Shown: positions 37,054-46,144, numbered from the stretch's first letter. The stretch: DNA of 64,000 nucleotides from Paraburkholderia podalyriae (GCF_014397785.1 NZ_VZQQ01000010.1:186001-250000), one strand, 5' to 3'. Notes: generated from the letters alone by a model not told the origin. Numbers and translations are program-made.

Positions 37054-37758
37054 ATGAACAAGGTCTATCCAGGCGCCGCCGAGGCGCTGAAGGACATCGT
37101 CAAGGACGGGCAGACGTTCGCCGTCGGCGGCTTCGGATTGTGCGGCATTCCTGAGGCGCTGATCGTGGCGCTGCGCGATTCGAAGGTGCAGGGCATCACG
37201 TGCATCAGCAACAACGCGGGCGTCGACGGTTTCGGCCTTGGCCTGCTGCTCGAGACTCGCCAGATCAAGAAGATGATCTCGTCGTACGTCGGCGAGAACA
37301 AGGAGTTCGAGCGCCAGTATCTGGCCGGCGAACTCGAGCTTGAATTCACGCCGCAAGGCACGCTCGCCGAGAAGCTGCGCGCGGGCGGCGCGGGGATCCC
37401 CGCGTTTTTCACCAATACCGGCTACGGCACGCAGATCGCCGAGGGCAAGGAAACCCGCCAGTTCGGCGCGAACTACTACGTGCTCGAACATTCGCTGACC
37501 GCCGACATCGCGCTCGTCAAGGCATGGAAGGCCGACAAGTCTGGCAACCTGATCTATCGCCGCACCGCGCGCAACTTCAATCCGATGTGCGCGATGGCCG
37601 GCCGCATCACCGTCGCTGAAGTCGAAGAGATCGTCGAAGTGGGCGAGCTCGATCCCGACGCGATCCACACGCCTGGCATCTTCGTGCAGCGCATCGTGCT
37701 GAATGCGCATCCGGAAAAACGCATCGAACAACGCATCGTCCGCGCGAAAGGAGACTGA
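37054..37758 (+). CDS. scoA: 3-oxoacid CoA-transferase, alpha subunit
   Basis: 234 residues; with the beta subunit it transfers CoA from succinyl-CoA to acetoacetate (ketone-body use). Seen: [18 protein letters not shown] (about 25-42), [23 protein letters not shown] in pieces and the closing [18 protein letters not shown]. The layout matches the alpha halves of SCOT/AtoD-like enzymes. A GAGGAAG site precedes ATG 37054. The beta gene starts 3 bases after its stop. An acetoacetate or 3-oxoadipate CoA-transferase (PcaIJ) is an alternative; the GIPE motif fits both. Confidence 0.86.
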   Translation: MNKVYPGAAEALKDIVKDGQTFAVGGFGLCGIPEALIVALRDSKVQGITCISNNAGVDGFGLGLLLETRQIKKMISSYVGENKEFERQYLAGELELEFTPQGTLAEKLRAGGAGIPAFFTNTGYGTQIAEGKETRQFGANYYVLEHSLTADIALVKAWKADKSGNLIYRRTARNFNPMCAMAGRITVAEVEEIVEVGELDPDAIHTPGIFVQRIVLNAHPEKRIEQRIVRAKGD

Positions 37759-37760
37759 TC

Positions 37761-38402
37761 ATGGCATGGACTCGTGAGGAAATGGCCGCGCGCGCGGCGA
37801 AGGAACTGCAGGACGGCTTTTACGTGAACCTCGGCATTGGCCTGCCCACGCTGGTCGCGAACCACGTGCCGCCGGGCGTCGAGGTGTGGCTGCAGTCGGA
37901 GAACGGCCTGCTCGGCATCGGCCCGTCGCCGACCGAAGACGAAGTCGACGCCGACCTGATCAACGCCGGCAAGCAGACGGTGACGACGCTGCCGGGTTCG
38001 TCGATTTTCTCGTCGGCGGATTCGTTCGCGATGATTCGCGGCGGCCACGTCAATCTGGCGATTCTCGGCGCGATGCAGATCAGCAAGAAGGGCGATCTCG
38101 CGAACTGGATGATCCCGGGCAAGATGATCAAGGGCATGGGCGGCGCGATGGACCTGGTCGCGGGCGTCAAGCGCGTGGTCGTGCTGATGGAGCACGTCGC
38201 GAAAGGCGATCAGCACAAGATCCTCGAAGAATGCACGCTGCCGCTGACGGGCGTGGGTGTGGTCGACGAGATCATCACCGATCTCGGTGTGATCGAAGTG
38301 ACCGAAAACGGCCTGAAGGTGACCGAACTCGCGCCCGGCGTGAGCGTCGACGAAATCAGGGCGAAGACCGGCGCGCCGCTCGATGTGAGCGCGGTGAGCT
38401 GA
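37761..38402 (+). CDS. scoB: 3-oxoacid CoA-transferase, beta subunit
   Basis: 213 residues. Seen: [12 protein letters not shown] and then [12 protein letters not shown] with the catalytic Glu (about residue 47) that forms the enzyme-CoA thioester, followed by [17 protein letters not shown] and [19 protein letters not shown] (about 110-128). These are the standard beta-subunit blocks. It starts 3 bases after the alpha gene and ends before a strong terminator (38463-38496). Confidence 0.9.
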   Translation: MAWTREEMAARAAKELQDGFYVNLGIGLPTLVANHVPPGVEVWLQSENGLLGIGPSPTEDEVDADLINAGKQTVTTLPGSSIFSSADSFAMIRGGHVNLAILGAMQISKKGDLANWMIPGKMIKGMGGAMDLVAGVKRVVVLMEHVAKGDQHKILEECTLPLTGVGVVDEIITDLGVIEVTENGLKVTELAPGVSVDEIRAKTGAPLDVSAVS

Positions 38403-38462
38403 CGCGGTTCAAACGCGCCGCGCGAGTCGATGCGACGGCGCGGCGGCAACGGTGCCGTTCGG

Positions 38463-38496
38463 ACGGGCGAGGCGTGAGTCTCGCCCGTTTTGTTTT
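38463..38496 (+). terminator. Rho-independent terminator after scoAB
   Basis: Nine-base stem ACGGGCGAG (38463-38471) with CTCGCCCGT (38480-38488) and an 8-base loop, followed by TTTGTTTTT. Confidence 0.85.
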
Positions 38497-38627
38497 TGCG
38501 CGCGGCACCGGATGCGCGGGGCGGTTGAGTCGATCTTCCTAAGCCTTCTGGCCGATGCTTGCTGCGCGACGAAGCGGTTTACAATCGTTCGCAGGCCCAA
38601 TCCGCGGCGCCATTGCAAGGATCCCGT

Positions 38628-39539
38628 ATGACCGCAACGACCTCCGCTTCCACCGTCGGGCGGCCCGCGCCGCGTCAACGTTACGTGCAGTGCGCGAGCG
38701 CTGCCGGCCTGCATCGCGTCGCCTACACCGAGTGGGGCGAACCGGACAATCCGCGCGTGCTGCTATGCGTGCACGGACTCACGCGATCGGGGCGCGATTT
38801 CGACCGCCTCGCCGCCGACTTCGCCGGGACCTATCGCGTGGTCTGCCCGGACGTGGTCGGCCGGGGCTTGTCGTCGTGGCTCGCGAACCCCAACTTGTAC
38901 GCGGTGCCGCAGTACGTCGCCGACATGGTCACGCTGATCGCGCGGCTCGATGTCGACACCGTCGACTGGTTCGGCACCTCGATGGGCGGCCTGATCGGCA
39001 TGGGGCTCGCCGGTCTGCCGCATACGCCGATCCGCAAGCTGCTGCTGAACGACGTCGGGCCGCATCTCGAGCCGGCCGCGGTCAAGCGCATCGGCGATTA
39101 CCTCGGCAAGCCCGCGCGCTTCGATACGCTGCAGCAGGGTGTCGACTACGCCGCGCAGCTCGCGCAGAGCTTCGGCCCGCTGACGCCGGACGAATGGCGC
39201 GAAATCAATACGCCGTTGCTGCGCGAGGAGGGCGGCGGGTGGGTGTTGCGCTATGACCCGCGCATCGCGCAGCCGTTCGCCGCGGTCACCGAGGAAGCGG
39301 CGAAGCAGGGCGAGGCGGCGCTGTGGCATTCGCTCGCGTCGTTCCAGGGGCCGGTGCTCGTGGTGCGCGGCGAGCAGTCGGATTTGCTGTCGCGTGAAAC
39401 GATCGCGAAGATGGTGGCGACCGGGCGTGCGGTATCGAGCGTGGAAATCGCGGGCGTCGGGCATGCGCCGGCGTTTCTGGAGGCTGACCAGATCGCGCTC
39501 GCGCGGGAGTTCTTCGGTCCAGCCGCGAACGCGTCATAA
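38628..39539 (+). CDS. Alpha/beta-hydrolase
   Basis: 303 residues. Seen: LLCVHGLTRSGRDFDRLA (oxyanion HG, about 45-62), DVVGRGLSSW, nucleophile elbow GTSMGG (about 118-123), an acid near VRGEQSDLLSR and the His in GVGHAPAF. An AAGGA site at about 38617-38621 fits ATG 38628; an upstream in-frame start at 38559 lacks one. The substrate is unknown. It precedes a RidA gene by 79 bases and then relA on the same strand. Confidence 0.85.
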   Translation: MTATTSASTVGRPAPRQRYVQCASAAGLHRVAYTEWGEPDNPRVLLCVHGLTRSGRDFDRLAADFAGTYRVVCPDVVGRGLSSWLANPNLYAVPQYVADMVTLIARLDVDTVDWFGTSMGGLIGMGLAGLPHTPIRKLLLNDVGPHLEPAAVKRIGDYLGKPARFDTLQQGVDYAAQLAQSFGPLTPDEWREINTPLLREEGGGWVLRYDPRIAQPFAAVTEEAAKQGEAALWHSLASFQGPVLVVRGEQSDLLSRETIAKMVATGRAVSSVEIAGVGHAPAFLEADQIALAREFFGPAANAS

Positions 39540-39618
39540 TATTGAGTTCAGCATGACGCTGCGATTGGCAGTGTCGTGCGGGATGCGGTTCGACTAACCC
39601 CTCAGCTCAGGACTTTTC

Positions 39619-39972
39619 ATGGCAGTCATTCGTTACCACGTCGGCAAGCGTCTTTCGGAAATGGCCGTGCACAACGGCACCGCGTACCTCGCGGGTCAGA
39701 TCGCCGAAGACGACGATCAGGACATCACCGGCCAGACGCGCGAAGTGCTCGGCCACATCGACCGTCTGCTCGCTGCAGCGAACAGCGACAAATCGCTGCT
39801 GCTGTCGGTGCAGATCTATATCTCGGACATGGTGCATTTCGCCGGCATGAACGCCGTGTGGGACGAGTGGGTCGCGCAGGGCGATACGCCGCCGCGCGCA
39901 ACCGTCGAGGCCAAGCTCGCGAATCCGAAGTGCCTCGTCGAAATCGTCGTGATCGCCGCGCAGCGCAGCTGA
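39619..39972 (+). CDS. RidA-family enamine/imine deaminase
   Basis: 117 residues. Seen: the start strand VIRYHVGKRLSEMAVHNGTA, AGQIAEDDDQDITGQTREVL and the closing ATVEAKLANPKCLVEIVVIA, which follow the RidA/YjgF trimer fold; the family Arg that binds the 2-iminoacid carboxylate is replaced in this part by Lys, as in several RidA subfamilies. Role: hydrolysis of reactive enamines, or a paralogue thereof. It lies 69 bases before relA; co-transcription is possible. Confidence 0.82.
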   Translation: MAVIRYHVGKRLSEMAVHNGTAYLAGQIAEDDDQDITGQTREVLGHIDRLLAAANSDKSLLLSVQIYISDMVHFAGMNAVWDEWVAQGDTPPRATVEAKLANPKCLVEIVVIAAQRS

Positions 39973-40041
39973 GTCGCGGTCGTCAGGCAGCATCGTTGTT
40001 GATTTTCCGTTGAATCGTCTGGCCCGGCGGGCCGTCGCACT

Positions 40042-42285
40042 ATGAACACCGAAACCGTTTCGAACGCGCCTCATCCCCATCGTTCCTTCGACGAAGCGAT
40101 GGCGTTCGTGCGCGAACATGCGGGTGACGTGCGGCTGTCGTCGGGCGAATTGCTCGCGGATCACGCGGCGGGCACCGCGTCGATCATGCGCAAGCTCAAC
40201 GTCGACCCGCCGGCTGTGCTGGCCGCGGCGCTGTTTGCGTTGACACCGCATCTGCGCGATCCGGAGCGCGTGATCGCGGACAACTTCGGCGAAGAGGTCG
40301 CGCAACTGGTCGGCGACGTACGCAAGCTGCTGCGCCTCGGCACGGTCAGTCTGCGTGCGGCGCAAAACGCGATGCCCGAGGCCGGGCGTGACGCGCAGGC
40401 CGCGCGTCGCGCGCAGGTCGAGGCGCTGCGCAAAATGTTGCTCGCGTTCGCGCAGGACATTCGCGTCGTGCTGATCCGCCTCGCCTCGCGGCTGCAGACA
40501 CTGCGCTACTACGCGGCGGCGAAGATCACGCCGTCGCCCGACGTCGCACGCGAAACGCTTGATATCTACGCGCCGCTTGCGAACCGCCTTGGCATCTGGC
40601 AATTGAAGTGGGAACTCGAAGACCTCGCGTTCCGTTTCGAGGAGCCGGACACCTACAGGCGCGTGGCGAAGTTGCTCGACGAGAAGCGCGTCGAGCGCGA
40701 GAGCTATGTCGCGCAGGCGATCGAACGCCTGCAGCAGGAGCTGGCCGCCGCGCATATCCGCGCGGAAGTGAGCGGTCGGCCGAAGCATATCTACAGCATC
40801 TGGCGCAAGATGCGCGGCAAGGAGCTCGAGTTCGCCGAGTTGTACGACGTGCGCGCGTTTCGCGTGATCGTGCCGGACGTCAAGGACTGCTACACCGTGC
40901 TCGGCATCGTGCACAACCTGTGGCAGCCGGTGCCGAAGGAATTCGACGACTACATCTCACGGCCGAAGCCTAACGGCTACAAGTCACTGCACACGGTCGT
41001 GATCGGCGACGACGGCCGTGCGTTCGAAGTGCAGATCCGCACGCAGGAAATGCATCGCTTCGCCGAATACGGCGTGGCCGCGCACTGGCGCTACAAGGAA
41101 GCGGGCGCGCGCGGCTATGGCGGCACGTTCAGCGCGAACGAGAAATACGACGAGAAGATCGCATGGCTGCGGCAGCTGCTCGCGTGGAAGGACGAGGTGT
41201 CCGAGGGCGAGCACGGCGAAGCGACTGCGGCGCGGCCGTGGGAGCAGTTGCGCCAGGCCACGCTCGACGACGATCACATCTACGTGCTGACGCCGCAGGC
41301 GCGCGTGATTCCGTTGCCGCACGGCGCGACGCCGATCGACTTCGCGTATCACCTGCACAGCGAGCTTGGGCATCGCTGCCGCGGCGCGCGCATCGACGGT
41401 GTGATGGTGCCGCTCAACACGCCATTGCAGAACGGCCAGACGGTCGAGATCGTGGCGGTGAAGGAGGGCGGTCCGTCGCGCGACTGGCTCAATCCGCAGC
41501 TCGGCTATCTGCAAAGCTCGCGCGCGCGGCAGAAGGTGCGCGCGTGGTTCAACGCGGTCGAGTTACAGGAGCACATCGCGAACGGTCGCGCGATGGTCGA
41601 AAAAACCCTGCAGCGCGAGGGCAAGACCTCGGTCAATCTCGATCAGCTGGCTACGCGGCTCGGCTTCAAGGCCACCGACGATCTGTTCTCCGTGGTCGGC
41701 AAGGAGGAGTTCAGCTTGAGGCTCGTCGAGCAGGCGCTGCAGGATGCGCCGCCGCCCGAGCCCGAGGTCGATGCGCCGGAGAAATTCGAGAAACGCAGCA
41801 GCGGCGCGAGCGTTGCGCGCGGCGCATCCACGGGGGTGCTGGTGGTCGGCGTCGATGCGTTGCTCACACAACTCGCGCGCTGCTGCCGGCCAGCACCGCC
41901 CGACGACATCTGCGGATTCGTGACGCGCGGCAAGGGCATGTCGGTTCATCGCAGCGACTGCGCGACGTTCCGCCGCATGGCGGAGCGCGCGCCGGAGCGC
42001 GTGCTGCAGACAGCGTGGTCGGCGGACGTGATGAGCGGCCGCGGCCACTCCGTCTACCCGGTCGACCTCAGTATCGAGGCGACGGACCGGCAAGGTCTGC
42101 TGCGCGATATCTCCGAAGTATTCGCGCGGGAAAAGATGAACGTGATCGGCGTGAAGACGCAATCGCGCCGCAATGCCGCGTTCATGCAATTTACCGTCGA
42201 GGTGTCGAGCTCCGTGCAGATTCAGCGAGCGTGCACGCTGCTGGGCGAGATCACGGGTGTGGTGCGGGCGACGCGCAAGAACTGA
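40042..42285 (+). CDS. relA: (p)ppGpp synthetase, RelA type
   Basis: 747 residues. Order: N-terminal pseudo-hydrolase domain (about 30-180), synthetase domain (about 230-340; RPKHIYSIWRKMRGKELEFA), TGS (from about 410), linker and a C-terminal ACT domain. Two residues make it RelA and not SpoT: the HD hydrolase motif is replaced by sequence without His-Asp (AALFALTPHLRD), and the synthetase carries E-F-D-D (300-303), the acidic EXDD of monofunctional RelA rather than RXKD. It makes the alarmone on stalled ribosomes. ATG 40042 follows the RidA gene by 69 bases. The downstream 3' region is the IS630 relic. Confidence 0.93.
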   Translation: MNTETVSNAPHPHRSFDEAMAFVREHAGDVRLSSGELLADHAAGTASIMRKLNVDPPAVLAAALFALTPHLRDPERVIADNFGEEVAQLVGDVRKLLRLGTVSLRAAQNAMPEAGRDAQAARRAQVEALRKMLLAFAQDIRVVLIRLASRLQTLRYYAAAKITPSPDVARETLDIYAPLANRLGIWQLKWELEDLAFRFEEPDTYRRVAKLLDEKRVERESYVAQAIERLQQELAAAHIRAEVSGRPKHIYSIWRKMRGKELEFAELYDVRAFRVIVPDVKDCYTVLGIVHNLWQPVPKEFDDYISRPKPNGYKSLHTVVIGDDGRAFEVQIRTQEMHRFAEYGVAAHWRYKEAGARGYGGTFSANEKYDEKIAWLRQLLAWKDEVSEGEHGEATAARPWEQLRQATLDDDHIYVLTPQARVIPLPHGATPIDFAYHLHSELGHRCRGARIDGVMVPLNTPLQNGQTVEIVAVKEGGPSRDWLNPQLGYLQSSRARQKVRAWFNAVELQEHIANGRAMVEKTLQREGKTSVNLDQLATRLGFKATDDLFSVVGKEEFSLRLVEQALQDAPPPEPEVDAPEKFEKRSSGASVARGASTGVLVVGVDALLTQLARCCRPAPPDDICGFVTRGKGMSVHRSDCATFRRMAERAPERVLQTAWSADVMSGRGHSVYPVDLSIEATDRQGLLRDISEVFAREKMNVIGVKTQSRRNAAFMQFTVEVSSSVQIQRACTLLGEITGVVRATRKN

Positions 42286-42395
42286 GGCGCAGGCGATTGT
42301 AAAAAGGGCTGGCGGTGCGCTGAGTTGTAACTTCATTGAATAATTTGCCGTCTGTAGTGCCGTGTAGTGAATGCCACGGACTCGAAGAGGCGGCG

Positions 42396-42880
42396 ATGAG
42401 CGGAAGACCCAAGGCGAAACTCGAGCTGAGCGAAGCTGAGTGCGAGCAACTCATGGCCCTGACGATGCGCCGCAAAACAGCGCAGGCGGCGGCATTGCGA
42501 GCGCGGATCGTGCTGGCCTGCGCCGATGGCATCGACAACAAGACTGTCGCGGCGAAACTGCGAGTCACGCAGCAAACACAACTACGGTACGCACAAGACG
42601 CCTTCGATTAAAAACTGGTTCACTCGTCATCCGCGCTTCCAGTTTTCACCTCGACTTCCGCGTCGTAGCTCAATCAGGTCGAACGCTGATTCGCCAGGCT
42701 CACTGAGGAGTACATTCGACGTGGCACGCATCGCTCGACACGGCAACTTGAAGAGGCGATCCGGCATTACCTCGATGTCTGTAACGCGGAGCCTCTCGGC
42801 CGTTCACCTAGAGCAAATCGGCCGACGAAATTCTCGGCAGCCTCGAACGGTTTTGCGCGCGGGTCCAAAGAGTCTCGGAA
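42396..42880 (+). pseudogene. IS630-family transposase, degenerate with large internal deletion
   Basis: The first ~65 codons (42396 onward: MSGRPKAKLELSEAEC, then TVAAKLRVTQQT) are the N-terminal helix-turn-helix domain. They then join, in another frame, to the C-terminal domain (YGTHKTPSIKNWFTRHPRF); the catalytic DDE core between them is deleted. Further on the true frame reads LNQVER-stop-FARLTEEYIRRGTHRST, where TGA (42687-42689) replaces Trp, then QLEEAIRHYLDVCNAEP, a 2-base insertion, RPFT-stop-SKSADEIL with TAG (42809-42811) for Trp, and LGSLERFCARVQRV. I reconstructed this from three frames. No functional IS remains; no terminal repeats were found. Confidence 0.8.
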
Positions 42881-43008
42881 TGGACGCCATGGACATCAAC
42901 ACCGCCGCCATTGACGATGCCGTCCTCGCGCTCCTCTACTTGACCCTGCATGACCATAACCGTGCCTGGAAGAACTTCGATTGGGACACTGGCGGCGCGA
43001 GGAATTAA
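42880..43008 (+). pseudogene. Truncated DUF6429-like small protein gene
   Basis: 42 codons reading MDAMDINTAAIDDAVLALL and then YLTLHDHNRAWKNFDWD before an unrelated GGARN-stop end. I recognise the IDDAVLALLYLTLHD... FDWD core as that of DUF6429 proteins, which are about 70-80 residues long and often sit beside transposase genes in Burkholderia; the C-terminal half is missing here. It directly abuts the IS630 relic and lies 60 bases upstream of tRNA-Val. Confidence 0.5.
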
Positions 43009-43027
43009 AGCCGCTGCATAAAAGTGC

Positions 43028-43056
43028 TTGCCAAGCTGCGCTGTACCCCATATAAT
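43028..43056 (+). promoter_or_regulatory. Sigma-70 promoter of tRNA-Val
   Basis: TTGCCA (43028-43033), a 17-base spacer and perfect TATAAT (43051-43056). Transcription would start about 43063, a few bases before the tRNA at 43068. This is the cleanest promoter in the window. Confidence 0.8.
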
Positions 43057-43067
43057 CCCGGTTCTTC

Positions 43068-43144
43068 AGGCTCGTAGCTCAGCTGGTTAGAGCACCACCT
43101 TGACATGGTGGGGGTCGTTGGTTCGAGTCCAATCGAGCCTACCA
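43068..43144 (+). tRNA. tRNA-Val (anticodon GAC)
   Basis: 77 bases. Acceptor stem AGGCTCG pairs with CGAGCCT, D-arm GCTC...GAGC, anticodon stem CCACC/GGTGG around loop TTGACAT with anticodon GAC, T-arm with TTCGAGTC, encoded CCA end. It decodes GUC. Its own promoter lies at 43028-43056 and a strong terminator follows at 43311-43344. tRNA genes are favoured integration sites; the IS630/DUF6429 relics sit just upstream. Confidence 0.95.
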
Positions 43145-43310
43145 ACGAAAATGAAATCCCGGGCCTCGTCGGGGTTTCGCAAACTGCAGTAAGCGCTTTG
43201 AGCGCAAAAAGGCGAATACGGTTATGACACCGCGAACGTTGACCGAAACCACTTCGGAGCGACGCTAGTCGAGGACCAATTTCGCCAGTGAAGTTTGCAT
43301 AAAATGTGAA

Positions 43311-43344
43311 TGCGGCCCCTCGAAAGCGGGGCCGCATTTTTTTT
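43311..43344 (+). terminator. Strong Rho-independent terminator upstream of thrS
   Basis: TGCGGCCCC (43311-43319) pairs with GGGGCCGCA (43328-43336), followed by eight T (43337-43344). It ends the tRNA-Val transcript and lies only 56 bases before the thrS ATG, so thrS needs a promoter inside that gap or regulated readthrough. Confidence 0.9.
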
Positions 43345-43366
43345 ATCTTTTTGACCTTGGTTGTAT

Positions 43367-43386
43367 GTGCCGCCGCCGGTCGGCAC
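43367..43386 (+). other. Hairpin just upstream of the thrS ribosome binding site
   Basis: GTGCCG (43367-43372) pairs with CGGCAC (43381-43386) around an 8-base loop CCGCCGGT. The thrS ribosome binding site CGGAG (43389-43393) follows within 3 bases. A stem here could affect initiation; E. coli ThrRS represses its own mRNA through a tRNA-like leader, but similarity to that is not shown. Confidence 0.4.
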
Positions 43387-43399
43387 CACGGAGAACGCA

Positions 43400-45307
43400 A
43401 TGGTTTCGATACGTTTGCCTGACGGTTCTGTTCGACAGTACGAGCATCCGGTGACCGTCGCCGAAGTGGCCGCCTCGATCGGCCCCGGTCTCGCGAAAGC
43501 CGCGCTCGCCGGCAAGATCGACGGGGAGCTGGTCGATACGTCCATGCTGATCGATCACGACGTGGCGCTCGCCATCGTCACGGAGAAGGACGCAGACGGT
43601 CTCGATATCATCCGCCACTCGACGGCGCACCTGCTCGCGTACGCGGTGAAGGATCTGTACCCGGAAGCGCAGGTCACGATCGGCCCGGTCATTGACAACG
43701 GTTTCTATTACGACTTCTCCTACAACCGTCCTTTCACGCCGGAAGATCTCGAAAAGATCGAAAAGCGCATGCAGGAACTCTCGAAGAAGGACGAGCCGGT
43801 GTCGCGTCGCGTGGTGTCGCGCGACGAAGCGGTCGAGTACTTCAAGAGCATCGGCGAAAAGTACAAGGCCGAGATCATCGAATCGATCCCCGCTAGCGAC
43901 GAAATCAGGCTGTACTCGCATGGCGGCTTCACGGACCTGTGCCGCGGTCCGCACGTGCCGTCCACCGGCAAGCTGAAGGTCTTCAAGCTGATGAAAGTCG
44001 CGGGCGCGTACTGGCGCGGCGACTCGAAGAACGAGCAACTGCAGCGCATTTACGGCACGGCTTGGACGAAGAAGGAAGACCAGGAAGCGTATCTCCACAT
44101 GCTTGAAGAAGCCGAGAAGCGCGACCATCGCAAGCTTGGCAAGCAGCTCGACCTGTTCCACATGCAGGACGAGTCGCCGGGCATGGTGTTCTGGCATCCG
44201 CGCGGCTGGACGCTGTGGCAGCAAGTCGAGCAGTACATGCGCCGCCGTGTGAACGACGCCGGCTACCTTGAAATCAAGACGCCGTTGATCATGGACCGCT
44301 CACTGTGGGAAGCGTCGGGTCACTGGCAGAACTATCGTGAAAACATGTTTACGACGGAATCGGAAAAGCGCGACTACGCGATCAAGCCGATGAACTGCCC
44401 CGGTCACGTGCAGGTGTTCAACCACGGTCTGCGCTCGTATCGCGATCTGCCGCTGCGTTACGCGGAGTTCGGGTCGTGCCATCGGAACGAATCGTCGGGC
44501 GCGCTGCATGGACTGATGCGTGTGCGCGGCTTCGTGCAGGACGACGCGCATATTTTTTGTACCGAAGATCAGTTCATCAGCGAATCGATCGCGTTTAACA
44601 CGCTGGCAATGAGCGTCTACCGCGACTTCGGCTTCGATAACGTCGAGATCAAGCTGTCGCTGCGCCCGGATGCGCGCGCCGGCACCGACGATACGTGGGA
44701 TCGCGCGGAGCAGGGTCTGCGCGAGGCGCTGACGGCCTGCGGAGTCACGTGGGAAGAGCTGCCCGGCGAGGGCGCGTTCTACGGCCCGAAGGTCGAGTAT
44801 CACATCAAGGACGCGCTCGGCCGTTCGTGGCAGTGCGGTACGCTGCAGCTCGACATGGTATTGCCGGAGCGGCTGGGTGCTGAGTACGTCGCTGAAGACA
44901 ACAGCCGCCGTCGCCCGATCATGCTGCACCGGGCGATTGTCGGATCGATGGAGCGTTTCCTCGGGATTTTGATCGAGCACCATGCGGGTGCAATGCCCGC
45001 ATGGCTCGCGCCGATGCAGGTCGTTGTGATGAATATCGCGGAAAGTCAGGCCGAATATGCGCAGGCGCTAGCCCAATCGTTGCAAAAACAAGGGGTTAGA
45101 GTCGAGGCCGATTTGCGCAACGAGAAGATTAGCTATAAAATACGAGAGCACACGCTGGAAAAGGTCCCCTACCTGCTAGTGGTTGGTGACAAGGAGCGTG
45201 AAGCGCAAACGGTAGCCGTGCGTGCCCGTGGTGGTGTCGATATGGGTGTGATGCCTGTCGACGCCTTCATTGAGCGTCTGCGCCAGGACGTGCAGTCGTT
45301 CAACTGA
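43400..45307 (+). CDS. thrS: Threonyl-tRNA synthetase
   Basis: 635 residues; charges tRNA-Thr and edits Ser-tRNA-Thr. Seen: N-terminal TGS domain (about 1-60), the editing domain with [16 protein letters not shown] (H-x-x-x-H, about 73-88), a class II core with the [13 protein letters not shown] motif 1 region, [19 protein letters not shown] (motif 2, about 360-378) and motif 3 near [19 protein letters not shown], then the anticodon-binding domain. ATG 43400 is chosen because TGS starts there and CGGAG precedes it; an in-frame TTG at 43361 adds 13 unlikely residues. It heads the thrS-infC-rpmI-rplT group. Confidence 0.96.
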   Translation: MVSIRLPDGSVRQYEHPVTVAEVAASIGPGLAKAALAGKIDGELVDTSMLIDHDVALAIVTEKDADGLDIIRHSTAHLLAYAVKDLYPEAQVTIGPVIDNGFYYDFSYNRPFTPEDLEKIEKRMQELSKKDEPVSRRVVSRDEAVEYFKSIGEKYKAEIIESIPASDEIRLYSHGGFTDLCRGPHVPSTGKLKVFKLMKVAGAYWRGDSKNEQLQRIYGTAWTKKEDQEAYLHMLEEAEKRDHRKLGKQLDLFHMQDESPGMVFWHPRGWTLWQQVEQYMRRRVNDAGYLEIKTPLIMDRSLWEASGHWQNYRENMFTTESEKRDYAIKPMNCPGHVQVFNHGLRSYRDLPLRYAEFGSCHRNESSGALHGLMRVRGFVQDDAHIFCTEDQFISESIAFNTLAMSVYRDFGFDNVEIKLSLRPDARAGTDDTWDRAEQGLREALTACGVTWEELPGEGAFYGPKVEYHIKDALGRSWQCGTLQLDMVLPERLGAEYVAEDNSRRRPIMLHRAIVGSMERFLGILIEHHAGAMPAWLAPMQVVVMNIAESQAEYAQALAQSLQKQGVRVEADLRNEKISYKIREHTLEKVPYLLVVGDKEREAQTVAVRARGGVDMGVMPVDAFIERLRQDVQSFN

Positions 45308-45342
45308 ACCACTCGGTACCCCGGCTCGTTTTTTTAATTTTT

Positions 45343-45359
45343 AGAGGAAACGTAACATC
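45343..45359 (+). promoter_or_regulatory. infC ribosome binding site and AUC start
   Basis: AGAGGA (45343-45348) lies 8 bases before ATC 45357, which is in frame with the whole IF-3 sequence; no ATG, GTG or TTG precedes the conserved N-terminus. AUU/AUC starts of infC underlie autoregulation, because IF-3 rejects non-AUG initiation. Confidence 0.75.
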
Positions 45360-45881
45360 GCTACTGATAAGTCTGCGCACCGCATCAACGGTGAAATTAC
45401 AGCACCCGAGGTGCGACTGGTCGGCGTCGAGAACGAACCGCTCGGCATCGTGAAACTCGCTGATGCGTTCCGAATGTCGGAACAGCAGGACGTGGATCTG
45501 GTCGAAATCGCTCCGCAAGCGGTTCCGCCGGTTTGCCGCTTGATGGACTACGGCAAGTTCAAGTACCAGGAAGCGAAGAAGCAACACGAGGCCAAGCTCA
45601 AGCAGAAGGTTATCCAGGTCAAGGAAGTCAAATTCCGCCCGGGTACCGACGACGGTGATTACAACGTCAAACTGCGCAACCTCGTGCGCTTCCTCGAAGA
45701 TGGCGACAAGACGAAAATCACGTTGCGTTTCCGTGGCCGTGAAATGGCTCACCAGGAAATCGGCATGCGCATGCTCGAACGCCTGCGCACCGACCTCGAC
45801 GAAGTCGGTCAGGTCGAGCAGATGCCGAAAATGGAAGGGCGCCAGATGATCATGGTGCTTGCTCCGAAGAAAAAGAAGTAA
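45357..45881 (+). CDS. infC: Translation initiation factor IF-3
   Basis: 174 residues if started at ATC 45357 (read as Met, then [17 protein letters not shown]). Seen: N-terminal domain with INGEI and [19 protein letters not shown], the linker rich in Lys/Glu ([16 protein letters not shown]), and the C-terminal domain [19 protein letters not shown] with [10 protein letters not shown] start at GTG 45411 would cut off the conserved N-terminus. It follows thrS by 49 bases. The gene is likely autoregulated through its AUC start. Confidence 0.95.
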   Translation: MATDKSAHRINGEITAPEVRLVGVENEPLGIVKLADAFRMSEQQDVDLVEIAPQAVPPVCRLMDYGKFKYQEAKKQHEAKLKQKVIQVKEVKFRPGTDDGDYNVKLRNLVRFLEDGDKTKITLRFRGREMAHQEIGMRMLERLRTDLDEVGQVEQMPKMEGRQMIMVLAPKKKK

Positions 45882-45894
45882 GTGAATCAGTTGG

Positions 45895-45930
45895 CCGGAG
45901 CGACGGCGCGCCATGTGGCGCGCGCTCCGG
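45895..45930 (+). other. Long GC hairpin between infC and rpmI
   Basis: CCGGAGC (45895-45901) pairs with GCTCCGG (45924-45930); inside it GCGCGCC (45906-45912) pairs with GGCGCGC (45917-45923) around ATGT, with a GACG bulge. There is no T run, so it is not a standard terminator. It begins 13 bases after the infC stop and could regulate rpmI-rplT or stabilise infC mRNA. Confidence 0.6.
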
Positions 45931-46144
45931 TGTCGTGAATTTGTTTGACGCTGTGCCGGGTCCTGGATGCCCGGCGCCGTGTTGGAAGGTTTCGGAACGG
46001 TGCGCATGCAATTGCGCAGTCGTTCCCGAAAAGCGTCCGCTAGCGGTATCGGCGGTCTGCATACCAAGTGGAATGGGTTTCGAAGGGCGGGAATTGGCCA
46101 TCTGGCTGACCGCACACCCATGTCCATCTAATAATGGAGTTGTC

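Noticed and set aside
36835..37731. Long N-terminal extension of the PAS-LuxR protein
   Set aside because: The upstream part lies opposite the CoA-transferase gene and has no domain; ATG 36834 begins the PAS domain.
42526..43008. 160-codon ORF across the IS630 relic
   Set aside because: It joins pieces of a broken transposase frame to the DUF6429 remnant; not a single gene.
45895..45930. Rho-independent terminator after infC
   Set aside because: The hairpin is strong but no T run follows; kept only as a possible RNA structure.
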